Assembly: GCA_963791225.1 (NCBI GenBank)
Contig: CAWBRV010000005.1
Span: 62,001-126,000, forward strand
DNA: 64,000 bases
Reading direction: 5' to 3'
Origin: PALSA-612 sp963791225
GTDB taxonomy: Bacteria > Actinomycetota > Thermoleophilia > Gaiellales > Gaiellaceae
The translations under genes were made by a program, and so were the position numbers. Numbering within the stretch: the stretch's first letter is position 1; every line of letters begins with the position of its first letter. The notes beneath the pieces are model-generated. The model did not search any database and was not told the origin of the DNA. It saw nothing but the letters and a program-made list of their open reading frames with translations. Below, piece after piece: positions 1 through 9,529 of the stretch.

Positions 1-1
1 C

Positions 2-700
2 GGTCTTTGCTGCGTCCTCGCACTCGGCCCGCCCCGCGTCACGCGGAGGCGCCCGGAAGAGGCGCCCGGCCTGCAGAGCCTCCTCGCCGGCATCAGCTTC
101 ATCCGCCGCACGCCCGTGATCCTGGGGGCGATCTCGCTCGACCTCTTCGCCGTGCTCTTCGGAGGCGCCGTCGCGCTGTTGCCCGTGTTTGCGCGCTCGA
201 TCCTGCACACGGGGCCGGAAGGGCTCGGCGTCCTGCGCAGCGCTCCTGCGGTCGGCGCGCTCCTCGCCGGGATCATCATCGTCCGGCGGCCGCTCGGTCA
301 CCACGCGGGGAGGACGCTACTCGTCGTGGTCGCGCTGTTCGGCGTCAGCATGGTCGTCTTCGGGCTGTCGGAATGGTTCTGGCTCTCGCTCGTCGCGCTC
401 GCCGTCAGCGGCTTCGCCGACATGATCAGCATGAACATCCGCTCGACGACCGTCGCGCTCGCGACGCCTGACCCGCTCCGCGGCCGCGTCAACTCGGTCG
501 AGGGCGTCTTCATCTCGGCGTCGAACGAGCTCGGCGCATTCGAGTCCGGTGTGGCGGCGGCCCTGCTCGGCGCCGGTCCGGCCGTCGTCGTCGGCGGGGC
601 CCTGACGATCGGCATCGCCGCCGTCTGGCCCCGCTTCTTCCCGACGCTCGCCCGAGTCGACCGGCTCGAGGACGTGCAGCCCGAATGGGAACCCGCCTGA
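2..700 (+). CDS. MFS transporter, C-terminal part (cut by window start)
   Basis: The frame is open from the first base and ends at TGA 698-700, so the N-terminal half lies outside the window. The visible part has several hydrophobic helices and the pattern of the MFS_3 (EntS-like) exporter family, including the segment GLQSLLAGISFIRRTPVILG and a late helix pair ending in ARVDRLEDVQ. Family members are proton-driven exporters in the cytoplasmic membrane; the substrate cannot be read from this part. An internal ATG at 116 would give a truncated protein and is not the real start. It is followed after 17 bp by a lipoprotein gene that has its own -10 box. Confidence 0.8.
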   Translation, partial: GLCCVLALGPPRVTRRRPEEAPGLQSLLAGISFIRRTPVILGAISLDLFAVLFGGAVALLPVFARSILHTGPEGLGVLRSAPAVGALLAGIIIVRRPLGHHAGRTLLVVVALFGVSMVVFGLSEWFWLSLVALAVSGFADMISMNIRSTTVALATPDPLRGRVNSVEGVFISASNELGAFESGVAAALLGAGPAVVVGGALTIGIAAVWPRFFPTLARVDRLEDVQPEWEPA

Positions 701-705
701 GCGGG

Positions 706-711
706 TAGGGC
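706..711 (+). promoter_or_regulatory. -10 box of leaderless lipoprotein gene
   Basis: TAGGGC lies exactly 6 nt before the GTG at 718, so the transcript would start at or next to the start codon. The same geometry recurs at many genes in this window. Confidence 0.45.
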
Positions 712-717
712 AACACC

Positions 718-1158
718 GTGCGACCGATGCTGACGGTCACCGTGACGCTGGCGGTGCTCATCGTCTCGGCGTGCGGCGCGGAGAGCCGGACTGCGGCGCC
801 GCAGCCGGCGCCACGCCTTCCACGCACGGTCGCGTTCTCCCTCGCGGCGCGCAGCGACGCACTCGCCGCTGCGCTGCGACGTGGCGACGCCTGTGGCGCG
901 AGGATCCAGGTGCACGGGCTCGAGCGCCAGACCCGGCTCGCGATCGCGGCGAGACGCGTACCCGACGCGTATCGAGCCCGCCTCGAGCAGGTCGTGTCCC
1001 GCCTCGCTGCGAGTGTGCCCCGCTGCGCGGCGCCTCCGCCGCCTCCCCCTGTCGCCCCGGCGCCGCCGACACGCCCATCGACGCACGAGCACGATTCCAA
1101 ACCGGACAGGCCGAATCCGCCGAAAAAGCACGGTCACGGTCACGGCCACGGCAAGTGA
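718..1158 (+). CDS. Small lipoprotein with Pro-rich, His-rich tail
   Basis: This 146-residue protein has an N-terminal hydrophobic stretch ending in a lipobox-like VSAC, so it is probably lipidated on Cys19 and displayed outside the membrane. The middle (about 35-105) is Arg/Ala-rich and helical. The tail (about 106-146) starts with a run of prolines and ends in alternating His and Gly, a possible metal-binding tail. I recognise no enzymatic domain. The GTG at 718 is preferred because a TAGGGC box sits 6 nt upstream; an ATG at 727 is the alternative. The kinase gene begins 8 bp downstream, so the two are probably co-transcribed. Confidence 0.65.
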   Translation: MRPMLTVTVTLAVLIVSACGAESRTAAPQPAPRLPRTVAFSLAARSDALAAALRRGDACGARIQVHGLERQTRLAIAARRVPDAYRARLEQVVSRLAASVPRCAAPPPPPPVAPAPPTRPSTHEHDSKPDRPNPPKKHGHGHGHGK

Positions 1159-1166
1159 CGACGAGC

Positions 1167-2183
1167 ATGAGCGGCGGCCGTTACGAGCTCGACGGCATCG
1201 TCGGACGCGGGGGAATGGCACTCGTCTTCCTGGCCCGCGACCGTGAGACCGACGCGCGGGTGGCGGTGAAGCTGCTCGCCGACAACCTCTCCGCCGACCC
1301 GCATCTGCGCGAGCGCTTCCGGCGGGAAGCCGACCTCGGCAAGCGGCTCTCCCACCCGAACGTCGTCCGTGTCCTCGCGAGCGGTGAGACGGACGGTCGC
1401 GCGTTCATGGTCCTCGAGTACGTCGACGGCGGAAACCTGGCCGAGGAGCTCCTGCGAGCGGGACCGCTGCCCCCGGAGCGGGTCGCGGCGCTCGGGGCTC
1501 AGGCCGCGGCCGGTCTCGCCCATGCCCACGAGCGCGGGCTCGTCCATCGCGACGTCAAGCCGCAGAACCTCTTGCTTGCGGGAGACGGCACGCTCAAGGT
1601 GTCCGACTTTGGTGTCGCGCGGGCAGTCGACGGCACCCGACTGACCGAGATCGGATCGGTGCTCGGAACAGCTGCGTACCTTGCCCCGGAACAGGCGCGG
1701 GGCGAGGAGACGACGGCCGCGACGGACGTCTACGCGCTCGGCGTCGTGCTCCACGAGCTCCTGACCGGATCGCTGCCGGACTCCGATCCGCCCGCGCTCG
1801 GCCTCGGAGTTCCGGACGAGCTCGCCGGTCTTCTCATCGCATGCATTCAGGACGACCCGGGCGCCCGGCCGAGTGCCCGCGACGTCGAGCTGATCCTGCG
1901 CGGCGAGGTCGAGGCGCCGACGCGTGTCATGGCGTCGGGACCGGTCGCGCCGACGTCTGTGCTCCAGAGGACCGGCATTCGCCAAAGACGACGGGCGCTT
2001 GCAGCCGTTGCGACGGGAACCGTCGCGCTTGGTCTTGCGCTCGGCATCGGGATCGGCGTGGGCGGGGGAGGGACGCCGCCGCGACCCCCGGTGCAGGCCG
2101 CTGTCCCGCCGGTTCCGGCCGGGTCGAGCCCGGCTGCCTCCGCGGCCGTCTTCGCACGCTGGCTGCGGGCTCGCTCACGCTAG
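1167..2183 (+). CDS. Membrane-anchored Ser/Thr protein kinase (PknB/Hanks type)
   Basis: Bacterial Hanks-type kinase of 338 residues. The complete catalytic core is visible: Gly-rich loop GRGGMALVF (13-21), catalytic Lys in VAVK (Lys35), HRDVKPQN (127-134, catalytic Asp129), DFG (147-149) and an APEQ activation-segment end. The kinase domain finishes near residue 260, followed by a linker and one transmembrane helix (about 284-303, AVATGTVALGLALGIGIGV). The outside part is only a short Pro/Ala-rich tail, so there is no PASTA or other sensor domain. ATG 1167 is chosen because translation then begins right at the kinase fold. The 3' end overlaps the convergent exonuclease gene by 4 bp. It may act with the preceding lipoprotein; its substrates are unknown. 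Confidence 0.88.
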   Translation: MSGGRYELDGIVGRGGMALVFLARDRETDARVAVKLLADNLSADPHLRERFRREADLGKRLSHPNVVRVLASGETDGRAFMVLEYVDGGNLAEELLRAGPLPPERVAALGAQAAAGLAHAHERGLVHRDVKPQNLLLAGDGTLKVSDFGVARAVDGTRLTEIGSVLGTAAYLAPEQARGEETTAATDVYALGVVLHELLTGSLPDSDPPALGLGVPDELAGLLIACIQDDPGARPSARDVELILRGEVEAPTRVMASGPVAPTSVLQRTGIRQRRRALAAVATGTVALGLALGIGIGVGGGGTPPRPPVQAAVPPVPAGSSPAASAAVFARWLRARSR

Positions 2184-3850
2184 GCGGCCGCCAGCTGGGC
2201 GCAGATCGCCGTCGCGTCGAGCGGCAGGACATACAGCTCGGGCGACGGCCGGCGCAGGAACTCGTGGACGACGAGCAGGTCGTCGGCGTCCTCCGGGGCG
2301 AACGAGGGCTCGGCGGCGAGTGCGCCGAGCGCCTCCGCGACGCCGGCTTCGACCTCGAGGCGGGCACCGCCGCCGGGCGGAAGGGTGCGCACGCTGCACA
2401 CCCGCCCGCCCGCGACGAAGAAGGCGCGCCGCCAGTCGGGCTCGCCGGCAGGCACGACGAGGCAGCGCCGCTCCCGGCGGAGCATCTCGAAGCGCTGGAG
2501 CTGTCCGATCACGGCCTCGAGGGCGGAGATGCGGTCGCGCAGGCGCGCGGCGTCCTCGTAGCGGAGGCACGTGGCCAGGTCGGCGAGCTTGCGCCGCAGG
2601 CGCGGTAGCGGTCCGCCGCTCAGGAGGAGCGCGAGCTCCTGGTCGGACGCGCCGTCGAGCGCCCGCGCCGCCCGCTCGGCGCGGCGGCGGCCGCGGACCG
2701 GGCCGAGCGGGCCCGGCGTGGGCGAGACAACGACGCGGTCGCCGCGCCTGCGCAGGTACACGTAGCGATCGGGCCTGACGTTGCGCGCGTTGGCCGGCGG
2801 GCGCAGCTCACGGATCAGCCGCAGCTCCTCGAGCCCCGCCTCGAGCTCGCTCCCGAGCACACGCCACTCGATCCGCTCCACGGCGCCGAGGGCCGCCTCG
2901 ACCGCCGGCCGCTGTCGGTCGGAGCGGAAGTACGACCGCAGACGCGCCTGCAGGTCGCGCGCACGCCCGACGTACAGCACCTGCTCGTGCCGGTCACGGA
3001 AGAGGTAGACGCCGGGGCGGGCAGGAGCCCCGTGGGCGAGCGAGCGCTTGCCGTAGACGCGGCGTGCCCGCGGCGCCGCGAGCTCGTGGAGGTCGGATAG
3101 CGTGCGCGCGCCCCGCTCCTGCGCCTCGCCGATCAGACGCACCAGGATCTCCGCCGTCGCGAGCGCGTCCGGGAGCGCGCGATGGCACGGCTCCGCGGCG
3201 GTCCCGTAGAAGTGCGCAAGGGAGGCGAGACCGACGCGGCGTACGCGCCCGGCGAGGAGCCGGCGCGCGAGCGCCGCCGTGTCCAGTGCAGGCGCTCCGA
3301 GCCGCCGTCCCGTCAGCCGTTCGAGTTGCCGGTCGAGGAAGGAGACGTCGAAGCGCGCATTGTGCGCGACGAGCGTCGCGTCGCCCGCGAAGGCGAGGAA
3401 GGCGCGGATCGTCGCGCCGATTCCGGGCGCGCGTCGCAACTCGTCGTCGCGGATGCCCGTGATCGCATGGATGGGAGCCGGGAGGGGGATGCCGGTGCGG
3501 ACGAGCGTCTGGAACGTCTCGCCGAGCTCGAGCGCACGAACCCGCACGGCGCCGATCTCGCAGATGCGCGACGAGCGCGCGGAGAGCCCGGTCGTCTCGA
3601 GGTCGAAGACGACGAGCTCCGCCTTTTCGAGCAGCACGTCGTCAGGTGCCGATGCGAGCGCGATCGACGCTCCGTGCCAACGCAGACGCCCGTCGCCCTC
3701 GACAAGGTCGCCGACGAGAGACCGCGCGAGCCCATCCGGCGGCGAGCGCAGGGCGAAGAGGTGGGCGGCCGCCTCGCCCGCCGAGACGGGCCGGCGGCGC
3801 TCCTCGAGCAGCTCGACGAGGCGGTCGACGGCATCGAACGCCAGTTGCAT
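2180..3850 (-). CDS. DEDDh exonuclease fused to GIY-YIG (UvrC/Cho-like) nuclease
   Basis: A 556-residue protein. An N-terminal helical region (1-75) is followed by a DnaQ-type 3'-5' exonuclease domain with DLETTG (Asp83 and Glu85), a central HNARFD motif and the late H-x4-D pair of DEDDh enzymes (CHRALPDALAT). From about residue 270 comes a GIY-YIG domain (ARPGVYLFRDRHEQVLYVGR) like the UvrC N-terminal half and Cho, then a UVR-like helical hairpin (LRYEDAARLRDRISALE). The C-terminal UvrC RNase-H-type nuclease and HhH region are absent. This architecture is known in actinobacteria and is thought to act in DNA repair, incising and trimming damaged strands. A complete UvrC is encoded at 20212, so this is an accessory nuclease. 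Confidence 0.88.
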   Translation of the reverse strand: MQLAFDAVDRLVELLEERRRPVSAGEAAAHLFALRSPPDGLARSLVGDLVEGDGRLRWHGASIALASAPDDVLLEKAELVVFDLETTGLSARSSRICEIGAVRVRALELGETFQTLVRTGIPLPAPIHAITGIRDDELRRAPGIGATIRAFLAFAGDATLVAHNARFDVSFLDRQLERLTGRRLGAPALDTAALARRLLAGRVRRVGLASLAHFYGTAAEPCHRALPDALATAEILVRLIGEAQERGARTLSDLHELAAPRARRVYGKRSLAHGAPARPGVYLFRDRHEQVLYVGRARDLQARLRSYFRSDRQRPAVEAALGAVERIEWRVLGSELEAGLEELRLIRELRPPANARNVRPDRYVYLRRRGDRVVVSPTPGPLGPVRGRRRAERAARALDGASDQELALLLSGGPLPRLRRKLADLATCLRYEDAARLRDRISALEAVIGQLQRFEMLRRERRCLVVPAGEPDWRRAFFVAGGRVCSVRTLPPGGGARLEVEAGVAEALGALAAEPSFAPEDADDLLVVHEFLRRPSPELYVLPLDATAICAQLAAA

Positions 3851-3937
3851 GGCGAGCCATGCAACCAGAACGTATGTTCGTCGTCAAGCAGCTCCAGTTC
3901 GATTCGGTCGCAGGCGTCAGGGGCCCAGACTCGCCCC

Positions 3938-6909
3938 ATGGCGACCTGCGGTGGCTGCGGCCGCGAGAACCCGGCCGATGCCCGCTTCTGCAATTCCTGT
4001 GGCGCTCCCGTGGCCGAGCCGTCCCTGTCGCGTGAGCAGCGCAAGGTCGTGACGGTGCTGTTCTGTGACGTGACGGGTTCGACGAAGCTCGGTGAGAAGC
4101 TCGACCCGGAGGCGCTGCGGGCACTGCTGGCGCGGTACTTCGAGACGATGAGGGAGATCGTCGAGCGGCACGGTGGTTCGGTGGAGAAGTTCATCGGAGA
4201 TGCGGTGATGGCGGTGTTCGGGGTGCCGCTCGTGCACGAGGACGACGCGTTGCGCGCGTGCCGGGCGGCCGTGGAGATGCGGCACGCGTTCGCGGGGTTG
4301 GGCGTCGAGGGGCGGATCGGAGTCAGGCACGGGCGAGGTGGTGACCGGGACAGAGGAGCGGCTGGCGACCGGTGATGCGCTGAACGTCGCTGCCCGCTTG
4401 CAGCAGGCGGCCGCTCCCGGCGAGGTGCTGATCGCGGAGACAACTCGTGCGCTGGTCGGCGACGCGGTCGATATCGAGCCGGTCGAGCCGCTGGTGCTGA
4501 AGGGCAAGAGCGAGCCGGTGCCCGCGTTCCGGCTGGTGGAGGCGCGCGCGGCGGCCGAACGCCGTCACGATACGGTCTTCGTCGGTCGCGACGGCGAGCT
4601 GGCCGTTGCTGGGCATGGCCTGGGGACGAGCTCTCGCCGGGCGGCGGTGTGAGCTCGTGACGGTGATCGGCGAGGCGGGCGTCGGCAAGTCCCGGCTGGC
4701 GGCGGAGGCGCTGGCGTCGATCGAGGCGCGGGTGGTTCGCGGACGCTGCCTGCCCTACGGGACGGGAATCACCTATTGGCCGCTCGTGGAAGTGGTGAAG
4801 CAGCTCGGGGTGCTGCCGGCCGATCCGGACGCCGCAGCGGCGATCCGCTCGCCGCTCGGAGAGTCGGAGGCGGGGACATCGGCGGAGGAGATCGCCTGGG
4901 CGTTCCGCAAGCTCCTGGAGGAGCAGGCGCCGCTCGTCGTCGTGTTCGACGACATCCAGTGGGGTGAGGAGACGTTCCTCGACTTGATCGAGCACGTCGC
5001 GCTGCTTTCCAGCGGCGCGGCACTCCTGCTCGTCTCGCTGGCCCGCCCCGAGCTGCTCGACAACCGCCCCTCCTGGCCGGTGTCGGTTCGTCTCCCGCCG
5101 CTGAGCAGCGAGGACGCGGCCAGCTTGATCGGGACGGAGGTGCCCGAAGAACTGCGCGTGAGAATCGCCGACGCGGCCGGTGGCAACCCGCTGTTCATCG
5201 GCGAGATGCTCGCGATGACGCAGGAGGCGGACGGCAAGGTCGAGGTGCCAGCGACGTTGAAGGCGTTGCTGGCAGCCCGTCTCGACCAGCTCGATACGGG
5301 CGAACGGCGAGTGCTCGAGCGGGGCGCGGTCGAGGGCGAGGTCTTCCACCGCGGCTCCGTGCAGGCACTCGATCCAGAGGAGACGCACGTCACCCCGCGG
5401 CTCGCTGCGCTCGTGCGCCGTGATCCGATCCGTCCCGAAGAGCCGGTGTTCGCGGGGGACCACGGGTTCCGCTTCCGGCATCTGCTGGTCCGTGACGCCG
5501 CCTACGGAGCGCTCCCGAAAGCCGCTCGGGCCGAGTTGCACGAGCGCCACGCTCGCTGGCTCGAGCAGAAGACGGGCGGCCAGATGCACGGGTACGAGGA
5601 GATCGTCGGCTACCACTTCGAACAGGCCTACCTCTACAGGGCCGAGCTCGGCCTCCTCGACGATGCGAGCAGAGCGCTGGCGCGGCAGGCGGCGGAACGC
5701 CTCGGCTCGGCCGGCCACCGGGCGTTCGTCCGCGGCGACGTGGCCGCCGCCGTCAACCTGATCTCGCGTGCCGTCCCGCTGCTGCCGGCGGACGATCCGT
5801 CGCGGGTCGGCCTCGTCCCGAACGTCAGGGTCGTGCAGGGACTGAGCGGAGACCTGAGCTGGGCCGATCGTGTCCTGACGGAAGCCGTGGCGGCGGCGGT
5901 TGCCTCGGGCGATGGACAGCTGGAGGCGCACGCGCTCGTGCAGCGCGGGTTGCTGCGCCTGTTCACGCAGCCGGACGTCGCAGCGCAGGAGCTCATCGAC
6001 GTCGCCGAGCACGCGATCTCCGTCTTCGAAGAGTTCGGCGACGAGCTCGGGCTCGCCCGCGCCTGGCGCCTCGTGGCCCAGGCGCACTACCTCGCCCGCC
6101 GTGACGGGCCGAGCGCCGAGGCTTCCGAGCGCGCGCTCGAGCACGGGCGCCGCGCAGGCGATCTCCTCGAGCTGCGTGAGATCGTCGAATGGTTCTGTGT
6201 CGCCACCATGCTCGGCCCGATGCCGGCGCCGGAAGTCGCGGCCCGCAGCGAGGCGCTGCTCGCAGATGCTCGACGTGACCCGATCCTCGAGCCGACCGTC
6301 CTCGGCGTGCTGGCGAATGCGCGGGCGATGCAGGGTCGCATCGAGGAAGCGGAGGAGCTGGTGGCGTGCTGGCGTCTCGCGGTGGACGCGCTCGGTGACT
6401 CGATCTGGCTCTTTGCCATCCACCTCGGCTTCATCTGGCTCGCGGACGATCCCGTCGCCGCCGAGCGCGAGCTGCGGCCCGGATACGAGGCCCTGAAGCG
6501 AATCGGGGAGAAGAGCCACTTCTCCTCGGTCGCCGGCCTGCTGGCGCGAGCCGTGTGCGCGCAGGGCCGCTTCGACGAGCCCGACCGGATCAGCCGGGAA
6601 AGCGAGGAGGCGGCGCGACCGAACGACATCCACTCTCACATCCTCTGGCGCACCACCCGGGCGCTGGTACTCGCTCACCGTGGCGAGCTCGAGGCGGCCG
6701 AGAGGCTGGCCCGCGAAGCAGTCGCGTTCGCGGCGGAGAGCGACTTCGTCGACTCCCACGGCGACGCGTTGCTCGAGCTGGCCGCGATCATGCGTTTCTC
6801 CGGCCGCGAGCAGGAAGCCGCCGAGGCTCTGCGCGAGGCCGAGCGTCTCTACGAGCGGAAGGGAAATCTCGTCTCGGCGGCCCGGGCGCGCGCCCGGCTC
6901 GTCGACTGA
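3938..6909 (+). pseudogene. Cyclase-AAA-TPR regulator broken by two single-base insertions
   Basis: Pieced together, this encodes about 989 residues closely similar throughout to the intact 986-residue protein at 33766-36726. The order is zinc ribbon (CGGCGRENPADARFCNSCG), class III adenylate/guanylate cyclase domain (VLFCDVTGSTKLGE with metal Asp; KFIGDAVMAVFG), P-loop ATPase (GEAGVGKSRL; VVVFDDIQWG) and long TPR-like C-terminal repeats. Frame 2 runs to near 4327, where one extra base (removing a G in AGGCACGGGC restores STGEVVTGT) shifts it. A second extra base near 4602 shifts it again into the frame open to 6909. As written the cell would make only a truncated cyclase or an ATPase-TPR fragment. 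ATG 3938 has CAGACT 6 nt upstream. Either genuine decay of one paralogue or assembly indels. Confidence 0.8.
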
Positions 6910-6924
6910 CGCACACGGGTACCG

Positions 6925-7785
6925 CTACGGCTTGGGCTTCACGTGGCCGAGAGCTTCACCGAGCATGTCGCCGAGCTCCATCGGCAGGACGATCTTGGTC
7001 GAGTCGGAGGTGCCGACCTGCTTGAGCGCGTCGAGGTACTGGAGTCGCATCGTGTTCGCGTCGAGCGTCTGGGCGACCTCGAAGATCTTCGACAGAGCCA
7101 GCGCGAAGCCCTCGGCGCGCAGGTTCGCAGCCTGCCGGTCGCCTTCCGCGGAGAGGATCGCGGCCTGCTTCTCGCCCTCGGCGACGGTGACCGCAGCCTG
7201 CTTCGTGCCCTCGGCCTCGGTCACGACCGCGCGGCGGGTCCGCTCGGCCGACATCTGCCGCGTCATCGCCTCCTGCACGCTCGGCGGAGGCGTGATCTCG
7301 CGCACCTCGACGTTCGTGATCTTCACGCCCCAGCGCTCGGTCACCTCGTCGAGCTTCGCCTGCAGCAGCGAGTTCATCCTGTCGCGCTGGGAGAGGACGT
7401 CGTCCAGCATCATGTCGCCGACGATGCTGCGCAGCGTGGTGGCGGCAATGTTCTCTGCCGCACCGGCGAAGTTCTGCACCTTGACCACCGAGTCGACGGC
7501 GTCGATGACGCGGTGGAAGACGATGAAGTCGATCGAGATCGACGCGTTGTCCTTCGTGATCGCGGTCTGGCGAGGAATCTCCAGGTATTGCTCGCGCAGG
7601 TCGACCATGACCGGCCGGTCGACGACGGGAATCAGGAAGATGATCCCGGGTCCCTTGGTGCCGATGGAGCGCCCTAAGCGGAAGATGACGTCTCGCTGGT
7701 ACTCGCGGACGACGCGGATGCTCAGGTAGAGGAAACCGAGTACCAGCACCACGACGACGATCGCTCCGATGATGGCGGCAAGCAC
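6925..7785 (-). CDS. Slipin/stomatin-like SPFH (band 7) membrane protein
   Basis: This 286-residue protein has one N-terminal membrane helix (about 3-25) followed by the SPFH/band 7 domain. Hallmarks include the conserved start VREYQRDVIFRLGR, the segment GIIFLIPVVDRPVMVDLRE and, after the core, an Ala/Glu-rich coiled coil with repeated AEGEKQAA-type units (about 195-235). Slipins form oligomeric membrane scaffolds and often act with NfeD proteins and membrane proteases, but no nfeD gene is adjacent here. The start is GTG at 7785; a TAGAGT box lies 9 nt upstream. It converges on the broken cyclase gene, 15 bp away, and diverges from the beta-propeller gene. Confidence 0.9.
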   Translation of the reverse strand: MLAAIIGAIVVVVLVLGFLYLSIRVVREYQRDVIFRLGRSIGTKGPGIIFLIPVVDRPVMVDLREQYLEIPRQTAITKDNASISIDFIVFHRVIDAVDSVVKVQNFAGAAENIAATTLRSIVGDMMLDDVLSQRDRMNSLLQAKLDEVTERWGVKITNVEVREITPPPSVQEAMTRQMSAERTRRAVVTEAEGTKQAAVTVAEGEKQAAILSAEGDRQAANLRAEGFALALSKIFEVAQTLDANTMRLQYLDALKQVGTSDSTKIVLPMELGDMLGEALGHVKPKP

Positions 7786-7831
7786 GTCGGCGCCACTCTA
7801 GTACCTGCGGGCGTGGCGTCGTCGAGTGCGA

Positions 7832-7837
7832 CAGAAT
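7832..7837 (+). promoter_or_regulatory. -10 box placing the beta-propeller start at 7844
   Basis: CAGAAT ends 6 nt before the GTG at 7844, matching the leaderless geometry seen elsewhere. It argues against the in-frame GTG at 7826, which would overlap the box. Confidence 0.4.
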
Positions 7838-7843
7838 CACGCT

Positions 7844-9280
7844 GTGCGCCTCCTCGTCGTCGGGCTCGCGCTGGTTGCGTTCGCCACGGCTGCCGCCTCC
7901 GCGGCGGCCGGCGACTGGCTGCAGTTCGGCTTCGACTCCGTCCGGAGCAACGCGCCCTCCGCAGCGACCGGGATCACTGCCGCGAGCGTCGGCAGGCTCG
8001 TCCGCCAACAGGTGAAGCTCGACGGGATCGCCGACTCGAACGCCGTCTATCTGCGCGGAGCGACGGTCGCGGACGACGTGCGCGACGCGTTCTTCGTGAC
8101 CACGAGCTACGGCCGGGCGATGGCGATCGACGCGGACACCGGGTCCGTTCTCTGGGAGTACACCCCGCCGGGCATCTCCAGCTGGGAGCACTCGGCCCAG
8201 ATCACCGCCTCGGCCCCCGCCGTCGACCCGAGTCGCCGTTACCTCTACTCGGCCTCGCCGGACGGGAAGATCCACAAGCTCGCCGTCGAGGACGGGTCGG
8301 AGGTCACGAGCGCCGGCTGGCCGGTGACGATCACGCTCGACCCGAAGCACGAGAAGATCGGGCCCGGCCTCAACGTCGCCGGCAACCTCGTGCTCGCGTC
8401 GACGGGCGGATACATCGGCGACTTCCCGCCCTACCAGGGGCACGTCGTCGCGATCGACCGCGTCACCGGCCGCCTCCTGCACGTGTTCAACGCGCTCTGC
8501 TCGAACCGGCACACGCTGATCGTCCCGAGCACGTGCCAGTCGGACGGGGCGGCGATCTGGGGGAGGGGCGGCGTCGTCGTCGAGCCGGGCTCGCACAAGC
8601 TGCTCGTGGCCACGGGCAACGCGAACTGGAACGGCCGCACCGACTGGGGCGACAGCGTGCTCGAGCTGTCGCCCGATGCCGGACGCCTGCTCCAGGCGTA
8701 CACACCCAGGAACGCCGCCTACCTCGAGGGAAGCGATCTCGACCTCGGCAGCGCGTCACCCGCCCTCCTCACGAAGACCCTCGTCGTCCAGCCGGGGAAG
8801 GACGGCAAGCTGCGGCTCCTGGACCTCCGCCGCCTGAACGGGCGGACGAAAGGCCCTGCCCCCGTCCAGGGTGGCGAGCTCCAGATCCTGCCCGGTCCAC
8901 GGACGCACCAGATCCTCACGGCACCTGCGGTCTGGCACTCGGGGGGCCGGTCGTGGCTGTTCGTCGGCGACTTCGCTGCGACAGCCGGCTACGAGCTCGT
9001 CCCGGGCACGAAGCCGCGCCTCAGGCGCGTGTGGCAGGTCGACAACGGAGGCTCGAGCCCGGTCCTGGCGGGTGGGCTCCTGTACGTCTACGACCCCCTC
9101 GCAGGCGGCGTGCACGTGTACCGGCCGACGACGGGGAAGCTCGTCACGACGCTCCCGACCGGGCTCGGACACTGGAACTCGCCGATCGTTGCGGACGGCC
9201 GCGTCGCCGTCCCTGAAGGGAACTCGAACGACCACCGCGACGCGAGTGTCCTCGACATCTTCCGCCCGCCGGGGCGTTGA
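7844..9280 (+). CDS. Secreted PQQ-type beta-propeller protein
   Basis: 478 residues from the GTG at 7844, beginning with a clean signal peptide (MRLLVVGLALVAFATAAASA). The body has recurrent PQQ/WD-like blades: GDWLQFGFDSVRSNAPS near the N-terminus, AIDADTGSVLWEY, VVAIDRVTGRLLHVFNA, WGDSVLELSPDAGRLLQAY and HVYRPTTGKLVTTLPTG. Such exported propellers resemble quinoprotein dehydrogenases or BamB, but I see no catalytic or calcium/PQQ-binding residues that would prove enzyme activity, so a structural or binding role is equally likely. Two Cys residues near 210-225 could form a disulfide. It stands alone, divergent from the slipin gene and followed by a small gene with its own promoter. Confidence 0.75.
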   Translation: MRLLVVGLALVAFATAAASAAAGDWLQFGFDSVRSNAPSAATGITAASVGRLVRQQVKLDGIADSNAVYLRGATVADDVRDAFFVTTSYGRAMAIDADTGSVLWEYTPPGISSWEHSAQITASAPAVDPSRRYLYSASPDGKIHKLAVEDGSEVTSAGWPVTITLDPKHEKIGPGLNVAGNLVLASTGGYIGDFPPYQGHVVAIDRVTGRLLHVFNALCSNRHTLIVPSTCQSDGAAIWGRGGVVVEPGSHKLLVATGNANWNGRTDWGDSVLELSPDAGRLLQAYTPRNAAYLEGSDLDLGSASPALLTKTLVVQPGKDGKLRLLDLRRLNGRTKGPAPVQGGELQILPGPRTHQILTAPAVWHSGGRSWLFVGDFAATAGYELVPGTKPRLRRVWQVDNGGSSPVLAGGLLYVYDPLAGGVHVYRPTTGKLVTTLPTGLGHWNSPIVADGRVAVPEGNSNDHRDASVLDIFRPPGR

Positions 9281-9304
9281 CTCGTATCTGCGCGTGAGCC
9301 ACGT

Positions 9305-9310
9305 TACGAT
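9305..9310 (+). promoter_or_regulatory. -10 box for the 9317-10446 gene pair
   Basis: TACGAT ends 6 nt before GTG 9317. It would drive a leaderless transcript of the small protein and the overlapping dehydrogenase. Confidence 0.45.
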
Positions 9311-9316
9311 TGCGCC

Positions 9317-9529
9317 GTGCGATTCCGGCGGATCAAGCTCAGGCTGCGCCCGCTGAACGAGGCCGAGGCCTACGCGCGCTGCCACGGGCCGCGCGGAGCG
9401 GACGTCCGGATCGTCCACCTGGAGCCGAAGCGGCCCCGCTACGAGATGCCGGTCAGCGGCGAGGATCTCCGCCGCTCGTTCGAGGTCAAGCTCGACGGGC
9501 GCGAGCCGCACGAGCAAGCGGGCGTTTGA
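9317..9529 (+). CDS. Small basic protein, function unknown
   Basis: A 70-residue Arg-rich protein with no membrane segment and no motif I recognise. Evidence that it is real: a -10-like TACGAT 6 nt before its GTG, and a 4-bp stop-start overlap (TTGA, 9526-9529) with the following dehydrogenase gene, which implies translational coupling. It could be a small partner or regulator of that enzyme; this is an inference from position only. Confidence 0.6.
   Translation: MRFRRIKLRLRPLNEAEAYARCHGPRGADVRIVHLEPKRPRYEMPVSGEDLRRSFEVKLDGREPHEQAGV

Noticed and set aside
3313..6759. A minus-strand open frame of 1148 codons
   Set aside because: It is antisense to the cyclase-ATPase-TPR gene and part of the exonuclease gene, with Arg/His-rich composition and no domains; typical of shadow frames in high-GC DNA.
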